DNA of 64,000 nucleotides from Chloranthus sessilifolius (taxonomy: Eukaryota > Streptophyta > Magnoliopsida > Chloranthales > Chloranthaceae): assembly GCA_021018995.1 (NCBI GenBank), contig CM037586.1:152438060-152502059 (forward strand), written 5' to 3'. Below are positions 57,601 to 61,788 of this stretch, piece after piece. Under the pieces are notes generated by a model, which searched no databases, was not told where the DNA came from, and saw only the letters and a list, made by a program, of their open reading frames with translations. Both the position numbers and the translations under genes were made by a program. Numbering within the stretch: position 1 is the stretch's first letter; every line of letters begins with the position of its first letter.

Positions 57601-58737
57601 TTAGAAGTTCCTATTTTGGTGGCCATCACTATGGTCAAACCCGTTGACCGATGAATGGTATAAGATCAACCTTGAGATGTACAATTGCTATTCTGGTGAG
57701 TTTGAAGAGAATAGGCAACTGATTATTGAGTCTTTCAGTTAAGGTGTGATTGTGATTTCTAATCACACTACAATTAGCAATTTCAGTCCTTAATGGGATA
57801 GGACTCTTTGGCTATAAATATAAGGGGTGCCTGGTCCCAACGATAGCTCGATATAATTCAATCCTCCCTATTGGCGAGAGCATCCCCATTGTGCTAAGAG
57901 ACATTGAACGCGAGAACATCGTTGAAGATCGGTAACCAACCATCGATGGCTAACGCTCAAGGTGCGCATATTTATAGTTTATATATTTATTGTATTTGAT
58001 TGATCATGCGCCTAGATCTTTAGGCTTAATTTTGGATGGTCGGATCGTCAGATCCATTTAGATTCCATCAGCGTGGAGTGGAATCACGTAACAAGGAAAT
58101 CCCAAAGTCTTTAGTCAATCATGTTTTAATTAAAATAGGAAAAAGGTAAAGTTATTGTGTGGGTCACAAATACTCAACAGTATTTTCTTAAATATCAAAT
58201 ATCTATATGTTTTTCAACCTCAAAATTTTCGTGAAAGTTCTCAGAAATTTATCCCAAACGACCCCCACCGAAATATTGTTAAAAACGAAATTTGTCACTG
58301 CGCTTATATGTCAAATAAAACCACTAATTATAACCATTTTGGGTGGCTCATTACACGATATGGGACTTTACACCTTATCAATTTCATTTAGCAACCCTAA
58401 AATATCAAATGGACGAGTTTTATAAAAAGATCGATCTTATGCCCAATCAAATCAATAGAGACCGATACCAATTAAAGCGCATTCACAATAGAGGAGAGAT
58501 AGCGTAGGAAAAAAGAAAACTAGGAAAGAAGAGAAGGTAACCTTCATGCTGGACCGATTGGCGTTGCCCTGGTGGCGTTCTTTTGGCGACGGTGCGGCCG
58601 ACGAAAACGATGAACTCTTTAGCTCCGGTCCTCTGGAAGAATCCGAATTGGCTAACATCGGAGGCGTTGGCGAGGATTACAGGATCCGATCCCGAATCGC
58701 CCGTGCATTTTAGAACAAGAAGAGCGGTGATCTTCAT
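24510..58737 (-). CDS. YKT6: YKT6 R-SNARE, complete six-exon gene spread over 34.2 kb
   Basis: YKT6 is a longin-domain R-SNARE without a transmembrane segment. It cycles between cytosol and Golgi/endosomal/vacuolar membranes by lipidation. Joined on the minus strand: 58737-58542, 36958-36861, 35684-35580, 35330-35265, 30841-30755, 24560-24510, 603 bp in total, giving 200 aa plus TAA, against about 199 aa in Arabidopsis YKT61. Residues 1-133 are the longin domain (starts [18 protein letters not shown]; exon 2 [14 protein letters not shown]). Residues 138-195 are the SNARE motif with the zero-layer arginine R165 ([11 protein letters not shown]). The C-terminus CCTIL (196-200) keeps the palmitoylation cysteine C196 and the CAAX cysteine C197. 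All five introns are GT-AG and all junctions keep frame, so the gene looks functional. Introns are 21583, 1176, 249, 4423 and 6194 bp. Intron positions and phases give no sign of retrocopying. The transcript has not been seen; the model is from sequence alone. Confidence 0.95.
24561..26460. other. YKT6 intron 5, unassigned part
   Basis: No transposon family is clear here. There is a C-run at about 25709-25720 after a CCACCACCACCG stretch. An open frame at 25886-26095 has no recognised domain. The intron 5 acceptor is at 24561-24562. Confidence 0.4.
26461..26858. mobile_element. (TA)n-flanked foldback element B
   Basis: A 42-bp (TA)n at 26461-26502, then a unit of about 344 bp, then a short (TA)n at about 26847-26858. 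The unit ends are ATGCATTCAAATGC (26517-26531) and its inverse near 26820, both arms carrying CCACGTG/CCACATGG words. It belongs to the same structural class as the elements at 5787-6222 and 26859-27228, with different arms. Confidence 0.6.
26859..27251. mobile_element. (TA)n-embedded foldback MITE (GGAGGAC family), copy 2
   Basis: Left arm CCATTGGAGGACAGTGAGCG..CTCCAAGATC..CATGGAGCTCCATGTGG and right arm CCATGTGGAGCTCC..CTTGGAGGACGATCACTGTCCTCC are complementary over about 70 bp. The flanks are (TA)n at about 26847-26858 and 27229-27251. Homologous in both arms and centre (AAGTTTGACTTGTG against CAAAGTTTGACGGG) to the copy at 5787-6222. Confidence 0.75.
27470..27823 (+). mobile_element. L1-type LINE 3' end (RNase H-like remnant)
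   Basis: A frame around 27530-27620 reads [20 protein letters not shown], the C-terminal motif of the RNase H-like domain found at the end of plant L1 ORF2. About 200 bp of non-coding 3' sequence follow. Boundaries are approximate. Confidence 0.5.
27830..29400 (-). mobile_element. L1-type LINE ORF2 fragment, antisense, degraded
   Basis: On the minus strand, 29357-29157 resembles the end of the L1 endonuclease (RIDRFL..SRFWEV then a SDH-like block). 28700-28500 shows the reverse transcriptase entry motif FRPIGLV. About 28290-28200 matches the GxRxGxPLSPFLF block in decayed form. Many stops and frameshifts. It lies tail to tail with the fragment at 27470-27823 inside YKT6 intron 5. Confidence 0.5.
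29401..30009. other. YKT6 intron 5, unassigned
   Basis: AT-rich sequence with TTTTCGAATTT-like words at about 29880-29970. No gene or clear repeat family seen. Confidence 0.4.
30010..30430 (+). mobile_element. L1-type LINE 3' end, second fragment
   Basis: The frame ending at 30347 reads [21 protein letters not shown], matching the RNase H-like C-terminal signature (x-x-REGN-x-x-DKLA-x-LG) of plant L1 elements. A short 3' sequence follows, ending at a (TA)n(CA)n microsatellite. Confidence 0.5.
30437..30497. repeat. (TA)n(CA)n microsatellite
   Basis: About 20 bp of TA repeat joined to about 40 bp of CA repeat, in YKT6 intron 5, 258 bp from the intron 5 donor. Confidence 0.9.
30755..30841 (-). 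CDS. YKT6: YKT6 exon 5 (residues 156-184)
   Basis: Acceptor TTGATGCAG ends at 30842. It encodes the SNARE core with R165 ([17 protein letters not shown] then [12 protein letters not shown]). Donor CAG|GTAAAA. Confidence 0.95.
30842..32212. other. YKT6 intron 4, unassigned part
   Basis: No coding or transposon signal recognised beyond a short (GT)n at about 32019-32032. The acceptor AG lies at 30842-30843. Confidence 0.4.
32213..32885. repeat. 336-bp direct tandem duplication in YKT6 intron 4
   Basis: Copy 1 at 32213-32548 and copy 2 at 32549-32885 run in register (TATCAACCCTTAACACAA.., GAGTTGAGATTGAGAATG.., TTGTGGAATGT). They are roughly 90% identical by eye, so the duplication is not recent. 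Internal function unknown. Confidence 0.85.
33090..33480 (-). mobile_element. Probable L1-type RNase H remnant
   Basis: On the minus strand a frame contains [17 protein letters not shown], similar to the L1 RNase H-like C-terminal motif, preceded by a broken [17 protein letters not shown] stretch. Weak evidence. Confidence 0.35.
33533..33905. repeat. 186-bp direct tandem duplication in YKT6 intron 4
   Basis: Copies start at 33533 and 33719 (TGGCAAGAAAACC..AATGATC..TTTTGGTATCAGTCTGTGC..CTACAAAGTATATGAAT..AAAGCTACAC..AGGCCCCGCC). The second copy has short indels. Confidence 0.85.
34409..34690 (+). repeat. Two tandem SINE-like units with Pol III B box
   Basis: The 138-bp unit GACCTGTAAATCAG.. 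occurs at 34409 and 34547. The second copy has a canonical B box, GGTTCAATTCC (34597-34607), and a plausible A box about 40 bp upstream (AAATCAGTGGGAAG). The first copy has a weaker B box (GGTCCAATTCC). This fits a tRNA-derived SINE or a decayed tRNA-like unit, locally duplicated. No intact tRNA fold is claimed. Confidence 0.5.
35101..35169. repeat. (TA)n(GA)n microsatellite in YKT6 intron 4
   Basis: TA repeats at about 35101-35140 run into GA repeats to about 35169, 95 bp from the intron 4 donor site. Confidence 0.9.
35265..35330 (-). CDS. YKT6: YKT6 exon 4 (residues 134-155)
   Basis: Acceptor TTTTCAG ends at 35331. It encodes [18 protein letters not shown] and the start of the SNARE motif. 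Donor CTT|GTGAGT is near consensus. Confidence 0.95.
35360..35501. repeat. 71-bp tandem duplication in YKT6 intron 3
   Basis: Two nearly identical 71-bp units (TCCTTGAAAAATG.GTCC.. to GTGTGGAGC) start at 35360 and 35431. They occupy over half of the 249-bp intron, 30 bp from the exon 4 acceptor. Confidence 0.9.
35580..35684 (-). CDS. YKT6: YKT6 exon 3 (residues 99-133)
   Basis: Acceptor TTTTGACAG ends at 35685. It encodes [23 protein letters not shown], the end of the longin domain. Donor GT at 35579-35578. Confidence 0.95.
36022..36449. repeat. Two successive tandem duplications in YKT6 intron 2
   Basis: A ~110-bp duplication (36022-36131 and 36132-36240, sharing ACTAGTGTGCCTTCT and TTCCTAGAA) is followed directly by a ~102-bp duplication (36241-36342 and 36343-36449, sharing GCCTAAAAATTCAAAACG and AATGATGAGAATTCAGAAGG). 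Confidence 0.85.
36861..36958 (-). CDS. YKT6: YKT6 exon 2 (residues 66-98)
   Basis: The acceptor TTTTTTTGTCAG ends at 36959, a strong pyrimidine tract. The exon encodes [27 protein letters not shown] of the longin domain. Donor GT at 36860-36859. Confidence 0.95.
37150..37420. mobile_element. Mutator-like foldback MITE, decayed copy
   Basis: It contains CCCATGATCTCAAAAT, CGTAAAAGATTGGAACGA, GATCTCCATTGTCTGATT, then the opposed arm GAATCGAACGATGGAGATCG and AAGATCTTTAGATCATGG. Family as at 61003-61409. It sits just inside YKT6 intron 1, 192 bp from exon 2. Confidence 0.55.
37770..37970. repeat. Tandem duplications at the Gypsy 3' end
   Basis: A ~72-bp duplication (AACACCAAAGGTTGAC..AAAGTTCTCTTCAATAGTAT at about 37770 and 37842) is followed by a 32-bp duplication (CCCATCAACTCTCCCCGGGT at about 37906 and 37938). 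The 32-bp unit spans the polypurine tract and the first bases of the LTR. Confidence 0.8.
38018..42538 (-). pseudogene. Gypsy chromovirus gag-pol, broken
   Basis: The gag ATG is at 42538. One TAG at about 42460 separates the first 26 codons from a long capsid frame (42457-41897). 41667-41146 has a CCHC knuckle ([14 protein letters not shown]) and a protease site, DSESCTN, where the usual G of DSG is E. 41118-40234 holds reverse transcriptase up to the FGLSNA block. A frame change leads to 40369-39911 with YFDNILIYS, where the catalytic YVDD is YFDN. RNase H (39910-39540) is fragmented. 39526-38018 is a long intact integrase frame: an H-H-C-C zinc finger ending CRVC, a catalytic core with MDF, SDRD and the TDGQTEV glutamate block, then a chromodomain ([15 protein letters not shown]) cut by a TAG after EEFQ. 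Confidence 0.9.
42809..43813 (-). repeat. Gypsy 5' LTR, 1005 bp
   Basis: TG..CA ends as described for the element. On the minus strand it contains GCATATAAAGTG (about 43555-43566) as a likely TATA box. The outer flank is TTTAT. No partner target duplication is available because the other LTR is missing. Confidence 0.85.
43814..44116 (+). repeat. Possible LTR fragment of a second Gypsy family
   Basis: GGCTTTATAAATACATTGTAATC..TTTGAGAAAATAATTAA resembles a plant Gypsy LTR R region. The segment ends CCCTCCTGCATCA, close to the LTR end of the neighbouring Gypsy read in the other direction. Its start is unclear because the chromovirus LTR begins at 43813. Confidence 0.35.
44117..44349. repeat. 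Short direct repeat block
   Basis: GGGTGTCCCCCTGTCGACGAGC..CCCGGTTGTAGTGAGAA and GTGTTCCCCATAGACAATGTGC..CAGGTTGTAGTGAGAA are two ~65-bp imperfect units (about 44119 and 44188). A third partial unit begins near 44258. Origin unknown. Confidence 0.5.
44405..44605. mobile_element. GTATCGG-type foldback element inserted in the RTE
   Basis: The ends TCAAAATCTC and (inverse) TCAAAAACTC bound about 190 bp of GTATCGG/CCGATAC words. The flanks CCATGGG and CCCTGGG look like a mutated target duplication. The RTE reading frame resumes immediately on the far side, which fixes the boundaries well. Confidence 0.7.
45395..46500 (-). mobile_element. L1-type LINE tail inserted in the RTE
   Basis: On the minus strand, about 46430-45640 encodes the end of an L1 ORF2: [31 protein letters not shown], then a zf-RVT domain ([22 protein letters not shown], with [14 protein letters not shown]) and a short C-terminal tail. 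It ends in an A-rich tail (about 45420-45395). Most of ORF2 is missing, as in 5'-truncated LINE insertions. One stop lies near 46071. Confidence 0.8.
47673..48506. other. YKT6 intron 1 spacer with a small LINE-like frame
   Basis: 48162-48362 (+) encodes [28 protein letters not shown], similar to the IWKERNxRxF segment after the zf-RVT domain of plant L1 elements. Nothing else is recognisable. Confidence 0.4.
48507..49260. mobile_element. GACTCG/CGAGTC foldback element with SSR core
   Basis: Both ends are GTTTTAAAAC (48507-48516 and 49251-49260). Next to each lies about 90-130 bp of GACTCG, CGAGTC and GTCGAC words in opposite sense. The core is a (TA)n run and a ~455-bp CTTT-rich tract. Flanks AGTGGTGGGACATG (48493-48506) and AGTGGGTGGGATAG (49261-49274) are near-identical direct repeats and could be a ~14-bp target duplication. 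Superfamily unknown; no coding capacity. Confidence 0.65.
48649..49105. repeat. CTTT/CTTCTTT pyrimidine tract, ~455 bp
   Basis: Almost pure C/T on the plus strand with scattered single G or A, preceded by about 38 bp of TA. The three long open frames here (F/L/S-rich on plus, K/E-rich on minus) are consequences of base composition and not genes. Such a tract could form triplex DNA. Confidence 0.9.
49690..49935. repeat. TTTCGG/CCGAAAT foldback repeat
   Basis: Dense words TTTCGGCCGAAAT, AATTTCGG and CCGAAACTGAAAT with inverted halves (GATCAAAATTTCAGCCGAAAT on the left, ATTTCGGGTTGAAT-like words on the right). Similar in construction to the GTATCGG, GACTCG, GAGC and TTCGGTT elements. No target duplication defined. 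Confidence 0.5.
49936..50954. other. YKT6 intron 1, unassigned
   Basis: AT-rich sequence with GAATC..AGAAGAGAGGGTTTTGAGAAA repeated two to three times at about 50200-50360. No gene recognised. Confidence 0.4.
50955..51426 (+). repeat. 5' LTR of the young Copia
   Basis: 472 bp. GGCTATAAATATAAGG (about 51166-51181) is the likely TATA box. A CTAATCACACTACAATTAG inverted motif lies at about 51116-51134. Confidence 0.95.
51442..53049 (+). other. Long leader of the young Copia
   Basis: About 1.6 kb of non-coding or weakly coding sequence. 51950-52260 is GC-rich and built from TGGCCC/TTTGGCC words, giving a proline/leucine/tryptophan-rich frame (51976-52260) without known domain. Poly-A/T runs occur at 51481-51530 and 51718-51734. 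A 74-bp imperfect duplication (GCTAGTGTGTTATGACTCG) occurs at about 52835 and 52916. Confidence 0.6.
53050..57175 (+). pseudogene. Young Copia gag-pol, multiple lesions
   Basis: The gag (53050-53920; an internal ATG at 53128 begins the conserved part) has the UBN2 capsid with [13 protein letters not shown] and [12 protein letters not shown], and a damaged zinc knuckle ([10 protein letters not shown] without the leading CxxC). Protease has [10 protein letters not shown] (about 53992). GAG-pre-integrase and integrase span 54430-55250 ([45 protein letters not shown]). Reverse transcriptase spans 55590-56450 ([22 protein letters not shown], where YVDD has become YVDG). RNase H spans 56690-57060 ([14 protein letters not shown]). 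Lesions: TAG 53920, frame slip about 53945-53990, TGA 54430, slip about 54890, slip about 55820, TAA about 56072, TAA about 56447, TGA about 56608. Confidence 0.92.
57599..58070 (+). repeat. 3' LTR of the young Copia
   Basis: 472 bp. It differs from the 5' LTR at AGGAT/AAGAG (two changes), GGCAACC/GGTAACC, GTTTTTG/GTATTTG and GATCGTG/GATCATG. Followed by the GCGTG duplication. Confidence 0.95.
58542..58737 (-). CDS. YKT6: YKT6 exon 1 (residues 1-65)
   Basis: ATG at 58737. It encodes the N-terminal half of the longin domain and ends with QSVQHE plus one base. The donor is AAG|GTTACC with GT at 58541-58540. Phase 1 is completed by AA at the start of exon 2. Confidence 0.95.
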
Positions 58738-59040
58738 TTAGATTATGGATCGTTTTTCTTTGCTTTCTTTTTTTCTAGATTTGAGTAGGCTTGGATCAAT
58801 TCAACTTCGACCGCTTTGCTTCTACGCTTCTGATGGCAAATTCTCAAAGAGAGAACAATGAATAAAGGGACAGAAAGATTTACGGGCTTTTTACAAAAGC
58901 GCGCCATGCGCCATATTTTATCAAAAACAACGGTAATCGTTTTTAATATCCTATTAAGAACGGCAAGTCGCATGTCAAACGAAACTGAAGTTGGCGATCC
59001 TTCGTGTTTGTTAACCGACATTTAAATGATCTCCCATCAT
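58738..59040 (-). promoter_or_regulatory. YKT6 5' flank and probable 5' UTR
   Basis: On the minus strand upstream of the ATG lies an A/G-rich leader (GAAAAAAAGAAAGCAAAGAAAAACG, about 58740-58775). An ATAAAATATGG sequence lies about 180 bp upstream (near 58915-58925) and could serve as a TATA box. A frame at 59021-58743 ends just before the YKT6 start and has no domain. Confidence 0.35.
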
Positions 59041-59649
59041 AAAAATGTTACTTTTAATCTCACACCTTAAAATGGGATTTATTATAGTGCCATATATGAC
59101 ACATATTTATGATTAATCTAAATTGTCTAAGTGATAATTTATCATTGGATCACCTCTTAATCAAAGGATCATGCTTATAATTGAATGTAAATTATTCGAT
59201 TGGTAAATTTTAATATTGATCATCAAAATTAATAATTGATGATATATTATTTTAAAAGTATAAATTTTTAAGATTATAAGTCAATAAATGATGTAAGATC
59301 ATTTAAACACTATTCAATGCCTAAATGAGGGAGTCACGAGTCATTCTTCTGATAAAACAGAGGAAATAGATTCTTAGACTGCAAGACTAAGCAGAATTTC
59401 TTTGTATTTCCATATTTTTGGTTATTTGGATGACCAAAAATATAGTCTATGTGATAAGTAGCTAGAAAACATAAGAGAATGATAAAAAATAATTTTGACA
59501 AAAAACAAAATTCACATATCTAAATCCCATATAGTTTTCCATCCATATCCTCAACCTTTGAGGGCCTTGAATCACTATGCTTTATTTTCAATCCAAAACC
59601 TTTTTTTCACAACCCGGATTACACGTGCTTAAACCATTCGTGTCTTTAA
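59041..59649. other. Intergenic, AT-rich
   Basis: Contains GATCATTTAAACAC near 59300, shared with a segment near 3962, suggesting a dispersed decayed element. No gene. Confidence 0.4.
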
Positions 59650-59935
59650 AATAATAAAAGGAGATCTTTCTTCACTCCAATCTTTCACGCAAGGGATCTT
59701 GAGATCAGTAACTTACTATCAAATGATCAAATTTTGATTCAACGGCACATAAGTCTCGAAAAAGACATCCAAGAACTACGAATATTGTACCCTAATGATT
59801 ATGTCCACTTTTCCGAGTGTGTGCCATCTGGAATCAAACTCGACTTTCAGAGAGAAGCCCATGATCTAAATATCTATTAGGTGGACAATTGTGGTGAAAT
59901 ACGTTTTTGATCTCTTGCCACCCATTTAAAAGCCA
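59650..59935. mobile_element. Mutator-like foldback MITE, decayed copy
   Basis: Family phrases CAATCTTTCACGCAAGGGATC, TTGAGATCAGTAA, CACTTTTCCGAGTGTGTGCCA and CCCATGATCTAAATATC are present in order. Ends not defined. Confidence 0.5.
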
Positions 59936-60262
59936 GCTTCAAGACAAAAACAGGAAGAAAAAAAAAAAAAAATCCCTCTCCTCCCCATTTAAACAAAACC
60001 CTAACTTATATTTCGGACAAGGGTAAAGTTTAATTTAGTTAGGAATTTATTCACATGGGAGGTCCCTTGATATATATATATATATATAACATATAACATA
60101 TATTATGTTGAAAGTGAGAAGATTTAAGTTACAAAAAATCGGCTCGTGTATAAGGCAAAATATGATATCTTTAGAGTATGCCTCTATTCACGCTTAGCGC
60201 TTTACTAAAAGCGCGTAAGTACTTACTTAGAGGGGAAAACATGAAAAAAACATTTTCTTTAT

Positions 60263-60679
60263 GGGTACCGTTAGGCTTTCTCACTCCACCTCTTCCGGCC
60301 TGTATGTATTGACCACTTTTGAATTAGATGATGGAGATCGTTTTTAGTCTCCATCTTCTGCACAATGGATCTATAGATCATTGGCATATCATCGGACCGT
60401 TAGTTTTTTATTATACATGGCACCCATCTGAAAAAATGACTCTAAAATTATGTTTGAACGTGATGAGTGCCATATAATTTGAGGATCACATTTTTGGGAT
60501 GTGTGCTATCTGTAATTAAAAAATGACCGTCACATGGTAGGCCTGTGATCTATAGATCTATTGTGAGAAAGATGGGGTTGAGAAAATATCTCTACAATCT
60601 GATTAAAAAGTGATCAATATATGCCAATTGGAAGAGGTAGGGTGGGAAAGCAGTCTTTTGGGGGTGAGTAAGTGTACCC
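60263..60679. mobile_element. Mutator-like foldback MITE, 417 bp, perfect 9-bp TSD
   Basis: The ends GGGTACCGTTAGG and (inverse) GGGTACACTTACTC bound two arms that stay complementary over about 150 bp (CCACCTCTTCC.., ATTGA.CACTTTT.., GATGGAGAT). TTTCTTTAT occurs immediately on both sides (60254-60262 and 60680-60688), a perfect 9-bp duplication typical of the Mutator superfamily. No transposase. Confidence 0.8.
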
Positions 60680-61002
60680 TTTCTTTATTGTTGGGTTTTT
60701 TGCATATACCCTCCCGTGTTATGCTAATATTATAAGAAATCCCCTGCGTTATGGGTATTTATTCTGCAAACCCTACTTTTGTGTTTCTGTTTCATATAAC
60801 CCTAACTAGCCGTAAATTTATGGACGGAAAGCCTATTTTGCCCTTAATGAAACCAATATTTTAAAAATACCACCATTTTAAAAGGCCCTTCATTTATTTA
60901 TATTTACAAGTCATGCCATTAAAGTTTATCACCATTCTAAAAGACCCTTCATTCACCTTTATTTACAAGTCACGCCATTATAATTGGCCATTATTCTAAA
61001 AG
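60680..61002. other. Intergenic spacer between two MITEs
   Basis: Includes a repeated phrase, CATTCTAAAAG.CCCTTCATT.ACC..TATTTACAAGTCA.GCCATTA (about 60880 and 60935), an imperfect ~60-bp duplication. No gene. Confidence 0.5.
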
Positions 61003-61409
61003 GAGTGCCTTTAAATCCACCCACAAAATCTTTGAGTTCACCTACGCTGAAACACATCGACTGCATTGAATTAAACGATGGAGATTTTTTATCGTCCCAA
61101 TCTTTCATGAGATCGATCTTTAGATCATGGGTGTACCATCAGACGGCCGATTTTTTATTTCATGTGGTACACACCCCTAAAAGTGACCTTATTATCAATT
61201 TTAAGCATGCACGTAATGTTAAGGTCACTTTTCTGAGATGTGTGCCACGTGAAATAAAACACTGACCGTCTGATGGTATGATCATGATCTCAAGATCCAT
61301 CATGTGAAAGATTGGGAGGATAAATGATCTCCATCATTCGATTCAATTCAATCAACGTGTTTCAGCGTTGGTGAACTTAAAGATTCAGTGGGTGGATTTA
61401 AAGGTACTC
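61003..61409. mobile_element. Mutator-like foldback MITE, 407 bp, perfect 9-bp TSD
   Basis: The ends GAGTGCCTTTAAATCCACCC and (inverse) GAGTACCTTTAAATCCACCC continue into arms complementary over nearly the whole element (ACGCTGAAACAC, GATGGAGAT, AAGTGACC.TT..). The flanks are TTCTAAAAG at 60994-61002 and 61410-61418. This is the best-preserved copy of the family and serves as its reference here. Confidence 0.85.
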
Positions 61410-61649
61410 TTCTAAAAGGCCCTTCATTCACCCATCAGATTCAAGACTCATCTGATGGGTGATTCCCCCATTAAAGCATGCCAACGTTTGGACGAATACT
61501 CAACCAATGGAGGATTTGTGGCAAGTGATGCAATTATTCTTCAAAAGAAAACCTTCAATCTACATGTTCCACCCAAAATATTTGTCCCTTCAATTTCCTA
61601 TATGATTCAAGACCCATTTTTAGGAATTGGATTGCCTAACCGCGTTTGC
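61410..61649. other. Intergenic spacer
   Basis: CCATCAGATTCAAGACTCATCTGATGG at about 61433-61459 is a short palindrome. An open frame at 61455-61670 shows no recognisable domain. Confidence 0.4.
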
Positions 61650-61788
61650 TTCCATCCACCGAATCTTTGAGTTCACTCACGCTAAAACATATTGATTGCA
61701 TTGAATAAGACGATGGAGATCGTTTAGGCATACCATTAGACGATCAGTGTTATATTTCGTGGCACACATCTCAGAAAAGTGACATTAA
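61650..61788. mobile_element. Left arm of a Mutator-like MITE split by a solo LTR
   Basis: TCCACCGAATCTTTGAGTTCAC..ACGCTAAAACATATTGATTG..GATGGAGATCG matches the left arm of the 61003-61409 element. It breaks off in the central GTGACATTAA at the solo LTR. The other half resumes at 63605. Confidence 0.7.

Larger units (their letters stand above)
50955..58070 (+). mobile_element. Young Copia LTR retrotransposon, full length 7116 bp, GCGTG TSD
   Basis: The LTRs 50955-51426 and 57599-58070 are each exactly 472 bp (TGTTAGAAG..ATTCCATCA) and differ at five positions, all in the last third. The primer site TGGTATCAGAGCC is at 51429-51441 and the polypurine tract AAGTGGGAGAC ends at 57598. The flanks 50950-50954 and 58071-58075 are both GCGTG, a perfect 5-bp target duplication. 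It lies in YKT6 intron 1, antisense to YKT6, with its 3' end 471 bp from exon 1. The gag-pol is broken (separate entry). The leader between primer site and gag is unusually long, about 1.6 kb. Confidence 0.97.

Noticed and set aside
24510..58737. Possibility that YKT6 here is a pseudogene or a set of gene fragments
   Set aside because: All six exons keep frame, phase 1 at intron 1 is satisfied, all splice sites are GT-AG, and the key residues and stop are intact. A decayed copy would show breaks.
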